The notes under the pieces were generated by a model, which was not told the DNA's origin, searched no databases, and saw only the letters and a program-made list of their open reading frames with translations. A DNA stretch of 64,000 nt from Trogon surrucura (Eukaryota; Chordata; Aves; Trogoniformes; Trogonidae), in assembly GCA_020746105.1 (NCBI GenBank), contig CM036658.1, forward strand, positions 15,918,689 to 15,982,688. Reading direction: 5' to 3'. Below are positions 51,320 through 62,795 of this stretch, in pieces (position 1 is the first letter of the stretch; every line of letters starts with the position of its first letter). Both the position numbers and the translations under genes were made by a program.

Positions 51320-51872
51320 CATAGAATCATAGAATAGTAGAATCATAGAATCAGAGAATCATAGAATGGCCTAGGTTGGAAGGGACCTTAGAGATCATCT
51401 AATCCAACCTCCCTGTCATGGGCAGGGACGCCTCTCAGCTAGATCAGGCTACTTAAGGCTCTGTCCAACTTGGCCTTGAACACCTCCAGGGAGGAGGCAG
51501 GCACAATATCTCCGGGCAATTTATTCCAAAGTCTTGCCACCCTTGTACTGAAGAATTTTTTCCTAAGATCTAATCTCAATCTATTCTCCTTCAACTTAAA
51601 TCCATTTCCCCTTGTCCTATCAGTGGATGCTCTTGTAAAAAGTCACTCCTCAGCCTTCCTGTAGGATCCCTTCAGGTGCTGGAAGGTAGCTATTAGGTCC
51701 CCCCGAAGTCTTCTCTTTTCAAGACTCAACAATCCCAGCTCCCGCAGCCTGTCCTCGTAGCAGCGGTGCTCCAGCCCCTGGATCATCTTTGTGGCCCTCC
51801 TCTAAACATGCTCTAATAGTTCTATGTCCCTCTTATGGTGGGGACACCAGAACTGGACTCCATATTCGAGGT
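51320..51872 (-). mobile_element. CR1 copy sharing an amber codon with 54398-55395
   Basis: A minus-strand CR1 of about 550 bp. The low end has an irregular tail (CATAGAATCATAGAATAGTA and further units). The body covers the C-terminal RT region of a subfamily marked by GGCAGGGACGCCTCTCAGCT and AGATCTAATCTCAATCTATT. On the minus strand, the LLERVQRR position reads LEHV-stop-R. The stop is a TAG complement at 51802-51804. The same stop is present in the copy at 54398. The 5' end is cut at TATTCGAGGT. Confidence 0.93.
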
Positions 51873-54397
51873 ACACTGAACTCAGCCTTAGCATTAAATC
51901 CCATGCAGTGTCCCTGGCTTTGTTGGAATTGAGTTTGTAGGAGAATTTAGCACTTTACCTGATCTGAAAACTGTAATTTATAAGCTCTTCATAGCTAGTA
52001 TCATCTTTTATGAGAACTGGGAAATGTTTTACTGAATAAACTCGCAGCAAAATCTCTCCTCCTTTTGAGAAATGTCTTGGTGCAGGGAAAAACAGTGCTT
52101 CAACAGCTCAGGTTTCAAACTGAATGTCAGCACAAACTAAAAGAACAAAACTGAGGAACTGGTTTGGAGGGTTTGAGAAGGCTCAGGTATACTTAAGGAT
52201 ATTTTTGTCATGCTTTTCCCCTCCCCCTTTTCATTTTGGGGTGTGTTTTTTTTTTTTTTTTTGTAAACAGCAAGCTGAAAGAGACATTTGGGGAGCAGGC
52301 ATGAGAAGAAATGTAAAAAAGGAATCACGTGTAGGTTTTAGTGGACTGGAGGCTACTTGTGACAGTTCCAGAAGGTGCTGGTTTCAGTGATGAAACTGTT
52401 TTAAAAGGTCCTGTCTTCTTTCCAACTTATGCCTGTGAGTTCAGGCCAAGATATTGTTACCCTTAACAATGAAACTCAAAAACTACAACACCAAAGCAGC
52501 CCTGGGTTTTTAAATTTCAGTTCTCACTGTGGGCTAGAGGAGGATCCTGCTCTTCAGTTTGCTCCAGTGAATTCAGTATTTCCAAGGTTTCATGTCAGAC
52601 AAGATGAGGGTATCCTGCCCTTAACCTGCTTATACTTTGAAGAGGAAGGGATGTAAAAGCTTCGATTCTACAGCTTAGGTAATAAGTTATGATCAACAAG
52701 TTTTTCTCCGTATGAGTGGCTCTGTGTTTGGTGGTACTCATATTTATTGTGTACTGTGGAAGAAAAATATGGAATATTAAACACTTTTTTTTTCTTCATA
52801 TCCAACTAACATCAGAAAACAGTTCAGATCATCTTCCTTTTGGTCTCATTAAAGTATTAAGGGAATTCAACCAACCGAGAATGTTTCTGCCTACCATAGC
52901 AGCCAAAACTCAAGTACTACAAATGCTAGATTTGAACGCATTTTTAGTTGGGGTATTTCCTACTTTTCATATAACAAAAGCCTGTTCCAAAAAGACATTT
53001 ATTACATAGCAAGAGTTAACAATTACTCCCTAGTGATACATATATAACTTCCACGACATTTTTGCTCAATTTGTAGATCAACAGTGTATTCCTTAACGAA
53101 AGAAGAAAAAAAAACCAAAGTTGCTGTTATGACACAGGTGCTGAAATCTCAGTAACAGTTCCAGAGCAATGTGAAACCCCTGTAAATCATGATTCCCTCA
53201 CAAGGCAACCAAGGCCAAGAATTTCCCAAACCTACTCTTATTTTGCTAAGAGTGTCATCTTGTGGAGTTCTTGAAACGCTCTTCAGCCTTGATTGGCAGC
53301 TGAAGAGGAGGATTAGTTTTCCTCCTGGTGGAGTAATCCATTATAGTTGAGGGTGATTGCTTTTAAGAAAGCAATGTGTCAACAAAACCAGAGCAAATGT
53401 GGTTCCCTGACATCTACCGCTAATGAGACACCATTCTTTTCTCCAGAGGTATTTCCGAATGGCAAAGCCGGGAGGGAGAAAGAAGGGGGAGGTGGTGTTT
53501 AGTTTTTAACCTACAGCAGCTGCTCAGATTTTGATGTCAAGCTGCCATAATCTCAAATCAAAAGACACTTAGCCTCCATAGGCCTGTACAGGCTTCATTA
53601 CACCTGGTAGTTCTGATTTCCTGATTTCTACTATCACAGCTATTGTCAGCTACAGAGTTCTGTGTTGCTGAAAGCAATAACCTTAACCAAGGTGTACGTT
53701 TTCCTCTTGGTGTCACACCAGAAGCATTTCTTCAGTTTCTCTAATTCTGTCAACCCTTCACTGCTGGTTGACAGTACTCTAGGCCATGGCACTGGCAAAC
53801 CAACCTCAGCAATAATAAAAAATGTCAGTTCTGAGAATGGAATTTATTTCCTGTAAGGGAAGCTGTACTCTGTGGCAGTATGCCAAAAAACATTTTCATT
53901 TCTCTCTAATTATCTAAAGCAATTCGTGTTCTAAAACATTCTTTTGAACTAATACACCAAGAAAACATGGGTTAGAGGATTTAACGACACTGTGTAGGTC
54001 AGCAGACAAGGACAGTTTTCAAAGTACAGTTCAGAACAATTCTTTGTATAGTGGCTTAAAATTTAACCTTGTATCACTCACCCCACATAGTTTTTATACA
54101 GGATATTCAAACTAAATACAACAGCCTAGAATGGCAGCTAGCTGGGGATCTGAAAACAGTGCTCTCCTTTGCTACATATGGTGAATCTTTGCTCTAGGCA
54201 GATACCTTCTGTTGGTAGCAGGTAGCAAACAACCACCCAGTTTGCAAAAAATAAAAACAAAAAAAAGGTATCCATTATAAAGAACAGAAGAATAAAAAAA
54301 AAAAAAGACATTTCTGAATGTTTGTAAATTCTGAGTTGTGACTCTTAAACAGTCCACAAACAGGTCAAAATGAGCAGCTTTACTACTTTTGAAAACG
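51873..54397. other. Unique non-coding DNA
   Basis: No gene recognised. A T-homopolymer of about 17 bp lies at 52246-52262 and an A run at 54294-54306. Open frames up to 97 codons have no recognised family. Confidence 0.5.
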
Positions 54398-55395
54398 GTG
54401 ACAAGCGGTGTTCCTCAGGGGTCTGTTCTGGGTCCAGTGCTGTTCAACATCTTTGTCAGTGACATGGACGACGGCATCAAGTGCACCCTCAGCAAGTTTG
54501 CTGATGACACCAAGCTGTGTGGTGCCATGGACTCACTTGAGGGAAGAGATGCCATCCAGAGGGACCTTGACAGGCTTGAGAAATGGGCCAGTGCAAACTG
54601 CATGAGCTTCAACAAGTCAGAATGCAAGGTCCTGCACCTGGGTAGGGCCAATCCTAGGCACAAATGCAAACTGGGCACAGAGTGCGTTGAGAGTAGCCCT
54701 GAAGAGAAGGGTCTGGGGGTGTTGATAGACGAGAAGCTCAACATGAGCCGACACTGTGCTCATGCAGCCCAGAAGGCCAACCGTGTCCTGGGATGTATCA
54801 GGAGAAACGTAGCCAGCAGGTCAAGAGAGGTGATTCTACCCTTTTACTCTGCTCTTGTGAGACCCCACCTCGAATACTGCATTCAGTTCTGGTGTCCCCA
54901 CCATAAGAGGGACATAGAACTATTAGAGCATGTTTAGAGGAGGCCCACAAAGATGATCCAGGGGCTGGAGCACCTCTGCTACGAGGACAGGCTGCGGGAG
55001 CTGGGATTGTTGAGTCTTGAAAAGAGAAGACTTCGGGGGGACCTAATAGCTGCCTTCCAGCACCTGAAGGGATCCTACAGGAAGGCTGGGGAGGGACTTT
55101 TTGCAAGAGCATCCACTGGTAGGACAACGGGAAATGGATTTAAGTTGAAGGAGAACAGATTGAGATTAGATCTTAGGAAAAAATTCTTCAGTACAAGGGT
55201 GGCAAGACTTCGGAACAAATTGCCCAGAGATGTTGTGCCTGCCCCCTCCCTGGAGGTGTTCAAGGCCAAGTTGGACAGAGCCTTGAGTAGCCTGATCTAG
55301 TTGAGAGGCGTCCCTGCCTGTGACAGGGAGGTTGGATTAGATGATCTCTAAGGTCCCTTCCAGCCTAGGCCATTCTACGATTCTATGATTCTATG
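54398..55395 (+). mobile_element. CR1 LINE copy, RT motif B to 3' tail
   Basis: A plus-strand CR1 of about 1.0 kb. It begins just before RT motif B ([15 protein letters not shown]), then FADD at 54497-54508, the thumb region, the 3' UTR and the tail (CGATTCTATGATTCTATGA). A single frame runs from 54389 to 55300 (about 300 codons), broken only by one amber codon at 54935-54937, where other CR1 copies read VQRR. The catalytic Asp of motif A lies upstream and is absent through 5' truncation. Subfamily marks match the inverted copy at 51320-51872. Confidence 0.95.
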
Positions 55396-58019
55396 AACTA
55401 TCTCATAATACCAAGACTAACCCAGACAGAAGAGTTCTATTGAATGAATCAACAGCACTGTTTCATTCAAGAGCAATTAATTCTCAGTGAAGTCAACGCA
55501 GCTGGAAATAAGTCCATGGTTCTAATAGGCTGTATTATTCTAAGGTCTTCCATCCAGATAATCCTGTAGTCTTAGTTGCAGCTTAATTATTGCACAAAAA
55601 GATACAACCATAGATATTTTAGAAGGATGAATTTTACCAGGGTATACACACTCAACTTTGCTATGTGAGGTCCCAGGTTTTTAAGCAGATTTTTTTTTAT
55701 TTGCAGAGGGACTCCTTGTTGCCTCCAAAGCGGATGAAATTAAGTGCTTCCCAAAATCAAGACTGTTTTGTGTAAAAAGAAAATAAAAGTCATAGGTCAG
55801 TGATAAACTGGAATAACAACTATCGCTACTACCAGTGCAAGCTGGAAATAGCCATTTGCAAAATGTCAGAATCTCCAGCCACCAGCTCAGAGAAGAAAAT
55901 ATCTTATTTTCAAAACAAAGCTCAATGGCAATGCTAGCAACAATGATGAGATGTGGAAACACAAATAAAAATTAAAACCAGAACAATAAACATTTATGCA
56001 TGTGTCTTTGAGTAGTGAATCCTAGCCTATTTGTCAAAACAATTTGTTACAGGTGGGTACAGAATGAGCAATAGCATATGTCATTGAACTTCGCTAACAG
56101 AGATGCTTTCTTAAGTTTCACATTGAGCAAAGATTTAGTAGCAGAGCCTTATAACGTACTTTTGTATTAGTGTAATAACATAGTGAGTGCTAAGACTTTA
56201 TTTACTCATTTGCTAGTAGATTAAATAATGCCATTAATAAGGAAAATTAAACTGCCAAAATAAATGTAGGAATTGTAATGTGATGCACGTTTCTTGGTGG
56301 AAGCTGGAAAAAGTGCTCTGTGCATTCCTCTCCTACTTTACAAAATAAAAGGCAAAACTTTTCCATTGTTATTTAAGAGGAAATACTCTACCACAAGAGT
56401 GGCTTGGATTACAATTTGTAATGCAGTATTTTTACCCAACACACATTAAATATTGTAGAGAAGACTAACTGGCTGTTCTTCCCCCACTGGAACATGAAAA
56501 TACTTGACAAAAAGAAAGAGCATAGAAACTGTGCAAAAACACAATGTTACTGAGGCAAATAGCTGACAATTATCCGAGGAGAAAAGCTCTGCAGATAACT
56601 TAGCTGAGACTAAATGCCAAAAGTCATCTTTCTGTTCTTATGTTTCAGGGCCTAAACACACGAGTGAATATTTCTGTCCTGCCATCTATAGACGAGGAAC
56701 TAAAAAACTGAAGAGGAGAGGAAAGTCAGGCTTTCTTCTGAAAAGTCTGGCATTCAGACACACTGCAGTTAAAATGAGAAAATGTGTAGGTACAGATAAT
56801 ATCTTTTAGTCCATCTTGTACAGCTGAAGGGAAAAGGATAGCTTTTGGGTACACAAACCCTTGCATTATTAAAAACTACCTTCAAAAGATGCACCTGGGA
56901 ACTGAAACTTGTAACCGCAGACACTAGAAATCCTAGATTCATTATTGTGTTTAGGACATACTTCCCTTCTTCTGTTTTCTTCTCCAAAAACCCCTGTGCT
57001 TTCCCTAGGCAATAAATTAGCCATTTCTCAACTATCTTAGGAGGTAACACCTCTAAACATCTCTCTACTCCAGAGGCCCAAATACCTTTCTTCTCATGTG
57101 TAATTAAACTCTACATAATTAAATTCACAGGCACTGTTCCTAACTTGCACTCAGTTTTGAAGTTCGCTGTTTCTTTCCAGAGCTGAAGAAAGCCTTGTAT
57201 ATGCATCAGTTTGCATAGATTCCCATCTATTCCACTTGTTCCAATTCAAGAAAAATCATCATGACTTAGAAAACTTGGTTTAGCTTCATCATGTGTGACC
57301 CAACATCTCAACACAAGTATTACTCTATTTTGAAAACAGAGCATATCACAGTTAATAGCAAATGATGACATAGGAATCTCCTCTCTTCTGATGGCTACCA
57401 GTGTCTTAGAAAGCACTACAGGGAGAAGGGCAGATTGCCTGGCCCATCTATAGCACATCTTCCTGTGGCACACAGGTAGGAATGAGCTGTCAGCAAAACC
57501 CCAGCAGAGTCCCACAACTTACGAGGTCACTACTGCTCATGTTCCACAGGGATTGTTCACCAAATTCTAAGTCCCTCTTGGAAGAGGGGTTTCCCATGGA
57601 GGGGTATAGATCTGGAAAGAGCTGCAGTAGGAACAGGATGTTCCCAGACTGGCACACCCTTCGTACATCTCAAGTCATCGTTTATCATGATGGTTTCAGC
57701 ACATACAAGGTGTGACTCTACTTCTTAGATCCAGATAAATTCATAACAATGACTCAGATCCATGGTGCTGTTTCTGTTGCTTTACTGTATCACGCGGTCC
57801 CACAGAGATGCTCTTCACTTCGTCTTTAGATTGATGTGCGGGATTAGCAAAAGGCCACATAAATACGAAACTTCACAGCTCAGCTTTGAGGCTGGTGAGG
57901 AGGAAGAGGCTGTACAGAAGACCTGCCTCTCTTCTGCTCTCTGTCTTCTTCATTCTTTCTGAGCTTCCACTGTACTTCCCCCATGAACATACCAGAAACC
58001 TTGTGCACTAGGTTAATTA
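55396..58019. other. Unique AT-rich non-coding DNA
   Basis: No gene or mobile element recognised. 56040-56300 is AT-rich with ATTAATAAGG and TTAAATAATG motifs and could be conserved non-coding DNA, which I cannot test here. Confidence 0.5.
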
Positions 58020-59930
58020 CCTTAATAAAGTTGAGAGACCTCTCAGGCCAAGGATGGCCATTAGCACAGAGATGATCTGGCACTGGAGGTCTGCGTGCAG
58101 TCGCAGGGCCATGATTTCACTGCCATTACTGAGATGTGATGGGACAGCTCGCATAACTGGAAGACTGTCATGGACAGCTATCTCCTCCTCAGGAAAGAGA
58201 GACAAGGTGAGGTGGTGGAGTTGCTCTTTATGTGAGGGAGCAACTGGAATGTATTGAGCTCTCCCTGGGTGTGGATGAAGAGCGAGTTGAGAGCTTGTGG
58301 GTAAAGATTAAGGGGCAGGCTAATAGGTGAGACACTGTTGTGGATGTTTATTAAAGGTCACCTAATCAGGACAAAGAGGCTGATGAGGCCTTCTACAGGC
58401 AAGAGGAAGTAGCCTCACAGTCCCAGGCTCTGGTCCTCATAGGGGATTTCAACCACCCTGATATTTGCTGGAAAAGCAACACAAGTAGACACACTCAGTC
58501 CAGGAGATTCCTGCAGAGCATTGAGGACAACTTCCTCATACAAGTGGTAGAAGAATCCACAAGGGGAGGTGCACTGATGGACCTTGTAATAATAAACAGA
58601 GAAAGACTTGCTGGGAATGTGAGGGTTGGGGGCAACCTTGACTCTAGCGCCCACGAGATCGTGATGTTCAGTATTTGGTGTGGAAGTAAGGAAAAAACAA
58701 AAATCACAACCCTAGACTTCAGAAGATCTAAGTTTAGTTTCTTTTAAGATCTACTCAGTGGAATACCATGGGTCAGAGGTGAAGGTATGGGTGTCCATGA
58801 GAGCTGGTCAATGTTCAAACACTACTTCCTACAAGCTCAAGATCCACGCAGTCCTGTAAGTAAGAAATCAGACAGAGGAGGCAGGAGAACTTCATGGATG
58901 ACTAAGGATCTTCTGAAAAACCTGAAATGGAAGAAGGAAATCTACAGAATGTGGAAAACAAGAGTGGCCGCTTGGGAGGAATATAGGAATGTTGTCAGAG
59001 AATGCAGGAATGCAACAAGGAAAGCTAAGGCCCACCTGTAATAGAATCTGACATGGGACATCAAAGAAAATGAGGGTTTTTTCAGTATATCAATAGAAAA
59101 AGGAAGACTAGGGAAATTGTGGGACTGTTGATGAATGAGGAGGGTGTCCTACTGGCAGAAGACACAGAGAAGACAGAGTTATTGAATGCCTTCTTTGCTT
59201 TGGTCTTCAAAACTAAAGCCAGCTCTCATGAATTCTGGACTCTGGAAGTGGGAGAAAAGATCTGGAGAAAGGAAGAATTTCCCTCAGTAGAGGAGGACCA
59301 GGTTAGGGACCATTTAGCCTGACTGAACATCCATAAATCCATGGACCCTGACACAACGCACCCACGAGTGCTGAGAGAGCTGGCAGATGTTATTGCTACG
59401 TCCCTCTCTGTTTTCTTTGAAAGATCATGGAGAACAGCTGAGGTGCCTGAGGACTGAAGTAAGGCAAATGTCACTTGAGCCTTCAAAAAGGGCAAAAAGG
59501 ATGACTCAGGGAACTAGAGACTGGTTAGTCTCACCTCTGTCCCTGGAAAAGTGATGGAACAAATTGTCCTGGATTTCATCTCCAAATACGTGGAAGAAAA
59601 GAAAGTTACTGGGAGCAGTCAGCATGGATTCACCAAGGGAAAATCATACTTGACCAGTTTGATAGCCTTCTATGATGCCATATCTGGCTGGTTAGATGAG
59701 CGAAGAACAGTGGATGTCATCTACCTTGACTTCAGCATGGTTTTTGACACTGTCTCCCATACCATCTTCATTGGGAAACTCAGGAGGTGTGAGTTAGATG
59801 AGTGGACAGTGAGGTGGGTTGAGAGCTGACTCAGTGACAGAGCCCAGAGGGTTGTGATCAATGGAGTGGGGTCATGCTAGAGGTCTGTAACCAGTGGTGT
59901 TCCCCAGCGATCAGTACTGGCTCCAAAGTT

Positions 59931-60022
59931 ATTCGTTAATGATCTCCATAAGGAGACAAAGTGTATTCTCAGCAATATTCATTAGTGACCTTCATGAGGG
60001 GACAGAGTATATCCTCAGCAAC
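59931..60022 (+). repeat. 46-bp tandem duplication inside the CR1 RT region
   Basis: Unit 1 is 59931-59976 and unit 2 is 59977-60022. They are equal in length with 10 differences, all transitions. Both correspond to the FISDLHEGTE-coding segment just before the FADD box, which other CR1 copies carry once. 46 is not a multiple of three, so it shifts the frame. Confidence 0.9.
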
Positions 60023-60889
60023 GTTACTGATGACGTAGAACTGGGAGGAGACACAGAACAACAGAGGGCTGTGCTGCTATCCAGTCTGACCTGGACAGCC
60101 TGGAGTGCTGGACAGAGAGGAACGTAATGAGGTTCAACAAAGGCCAATGCAGGGTCCTGCACCTGGGGAGGAACAACCGCATGCACCAATATAGGTTAGG
60201 GGTAGACATTCTGGAAAGCAGACCTGAGGAGAAGGATCTTGAAGACCTAGTAGAGGGCAAGTTAACTATGAATTAGCAATGTGCCCTTGTTGTCAAGAAG
60301 GCCGATGTCATCCTGGGATGCATAAAGAGGAGTGTGGCCGGTAGGTCAAGGGAACTCATCCTCCCCCTCTATTCTGTCCTGGTGAGGCCACATCTGGAAT
60401 ACTGTGTCCAATTCTGGGCTCCCCAACTCAAGAAAGACAGGGAACTACTGGAGAGAGTCCAGCACAGGGCAACGAAGATGACTGGAGGACTGGAGCATCT
60501 GTCTTAAAAAGAAAGGTTGAAAGAGCTGGGACTATTTAGCCTGGAGAAGAGAAGGCTGAGAGGAGACTTTATCAATGTCTATAAATATCTAAAAGGTAGG
60601 TGCAGGGAGGATGGAGACTGATCCTTTTCAGTAATGGCCAACGACAGGACAAGAGCTAGCGGGCACAAGCCGGAACACAGGAATTTCCATCTAACCATGA
60701 GGAAGAACTTCTTTACTGTGAGGATGACAGAGCACTGGCACAGGCTGCCCAAGAAGGTCGTGGAGTCTCCATCTCTGGAGACTTTCAAAACCCACTTGCA
60801 TGCAATCTTGTGTGATGTGCTTTAGGGAATCCTGATTTAGCAAGGGGATTGGACTAGATGATCTCTAGAGGTCCCTTCCAACTCCAACA

Positions 60890-60977
60890 ATTCTGTGATT
60901 CTGTGATACTATGATACTGTGATACTGTGATATTGTGATACTGTGATACTGTGATTCTGTGACTCTGTGACACTGTG
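60890..60977 (+). repeat. Expanded CR1 octamer tail, 11 units
   Basis: Eleven 8-bp units in perfect register. The order is ATTCTGTG twice, ATACTATG, ATACTGTG twice, ATATTGTG, ATACTGTG twice, ATTCTGTG, ACTCTGTG and ACACTGTG. Other CR1 copies in this window have two to five units. Confidence 0.95.
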
Positions 60978-61985
60978 ACCAGAGAGTGTAGCCTGAAGAA
61001 CACTTATTTATTTTCTAAGAAGAGTTTTCTTCAGTTCTACATTTCTGTTAGCATGGTGGGAGTCCTTGATATAATGTTGGGTCTTGTGTCCTCGATGTGA
61101 CACTCTGAAACTAAATTGCCAGACTTAGTTAGCCAATTAATCATACGCGGTTGAAAGCTGAACTCCCATCCTTACTAATTTTTGGACTACTCTTAAGCAA
61201 AAATGTTTTTCGCAATATCAAGTAGATTAATTTTGGGTTCACTTGCAAGATTAACAAACATTTTTTTCTAACAAGACCCAACAGAGGTAAGGCAAAACAT
61301 TTAATGATTTCATCGATGATGGCCAAACTTCTACTGGAAAACTTACTATATTGCAATATGAATCCAAATTGGATAAGAAAATAAAGAGATTTCATAACAG
61401 CTGAATATAATACAAAAGGAGGGAATAGACTGTTTTCCAGTGAGTTTTAGACATGCTTAAAGTGAAGACTTCAGGGGAGGATAACAGAAAATTATTTTGG
61501 GATTACAGTGGATTTTATCCTGGGAACAAGACAAAAAATGCCACACTTGCAAATAAAGCAAACTCCACACTGAATCTGCAGGGGGAGTTACTGTGTGAGA
61601 GCCTTGATTCCACACCATTAGGACGAGCTGTGGAGCATCATGGGGAGTCATCAGAGGTTTAGATAGTATGCCACTGGAGAAGGTTGAATCAATTGTCTAG
61701 AGACTAAAGATTGAGGAAAGATGTGGATAATATAGGGGCTTTTATGCAATGAGAAAGGAAATAAAGTCTATGTTCACTGTTAAAAGAACAAGAAGCAACT
61801 ACATCTAAACTATAGAAAAGGAAATTTGGGGTCAACATTGGGAAAAAGCCTTTCCAGTGGTCAGAACCAGCCTCCCTACTGTTTGGACAGAAAGACTGTA
61901 GAAGGAGAGTTTAAAGGCCAGACTGGGAAAGTGTTTTCCAAGTATTTCATATGAACCAATCCTGTCTTCAGAAGGAAAATGAATC
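60978..61985. other. Non-coding DNA between two CR1 copies
   Basis: No gene recognised. 61815-61860 contains AAATTTGGGGTCAACATTGG and GAAAAAGCCTTTCC, which resemble the CR1 stretch before the UTR, so the element that ends at 62174 may start here with decayed sequence in between. Confidence 0.5.
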
Positions 61986-62174
61986 AAATGGAACATGTTG
62001 CCCAGAGAGGTGGTGGAAGCCTTGTTCCTGGAAGTTTTTAAGGCCAGGCTGGATGGGGCTCTGGGCAACATGATCTAGTGGGGGATGTCTCTGCCCATGG
62101 CGGGGGAGTTGGAACTAGGTGATCTTTAAGGTCCCTTCCAACCCTGATAATACTATGATTCTATGATTCTGTGA
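61986..62174 (+). mobile_element. CR1 3'-end fragment
   Basis: A plus-strand CR1 end. It holds ATGTTGCCCAGAGAGGTGGT, AAGGCCAGGCTGGATGGGGC, GGTCCCTTCCAACCCTGATA and tail CTATGATTCTATGATTCTGTG. It covers the last codons of ORF2 and the UTR. The subfamily resembles the 21.5-kb copy (a GATGTCTCTGCCCATGGC-type UTR) more than the neighbours. Confidence 0.9.
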
Positions 62175-62795
62175 AATGCCCTGCATGGCCCTAGGAATTC
62201 TGGAAGTGGTTTCTGAAGATCTTTTTGACATTCAGACATCTCTTTTCCAAGGGTTTCTTATATCACCAACTACCTGCAACATACTCATGATACAAATAGC
62301 AAAGGACTACTAAACATTTATCCACAGCTGGGCTTGGTCTCTGTAACAAATGAAAATGAGGCTCCAGAGATGAACATGCTCAGGGCTGAAAACCATGAGA
62401 TCACCAAGTGCTGGGTGATGAGGGCTCCACATCCATTTTCTTCACAGTGTCAGCACTGAAGTAATATGGGACTCTTTTAATAAAGTAAAATAAAAATTAA
62501 AAAAATGTTGGAAATGTACCTCAATTTAGCATCAGAATCACAGGCACTTGGTACCAGATTCAGTGATACAGTTGTAAGGCTGCCCTGAGAATAGCAAGAC
62601 TAGGACACAGCTCTCTTAATCTTAGATAGCTCTCTGCCTTGATTGTTTCTCCAGCAGAGGTATGACACATGGTCACTGACATTATGTCTTGTCACATCTT
62701 CAGAATGGTGTTTTGGCAGTTACAAGTAAGATAGCTTGAGCCTGAGTGGCATCAGTAGGAAAGAATAGAATTGAACTGGAATACGAGCAAAGGGG
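62175..62795. other. Unique non-coding DNA
   Basis: No gene or mobile element recognised in this gap of about 620 bp. Confidence 0.6.

Larger units (their letters stand above)
58020..60977 (+). mobile_element. Long CR1 LINE copy with endonuclease and RT remains
   Basis: A plus-strand CR1 of about 2.96 kb holding most of ORF2. The endonuclease motif GDFNHPDICW is at 58442-58471. The later endonuclease box reads SSAHEIV (58643-58663), where CR1 normally has SDHE, so a catalytic Asp is replaced by Ala. The linker (WMTKDLLKNLKWKKEIYRMW) follows, then RT motif A (YLDFSMVFDTVSH, Asp at 59728-59730) and motif B with stops. The FADD region reads VTDD and lies next to a 46-bp tandem duplication (59931-60022). 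The thumb, UTR and an 11-unit tail end it. It has many stops and frameshifts. ORF1 and the 5' UTR are missing. Confidence 0.95.

Noticed and set aside
54415-55269. Minus-strand frames of 64-109 codons over the 54.4-kb CR1
   Set aside because: They are antisense shadows of the CR1 RT frame. The plus strand shows the FADD and [10 protein letters not shown] boxes.
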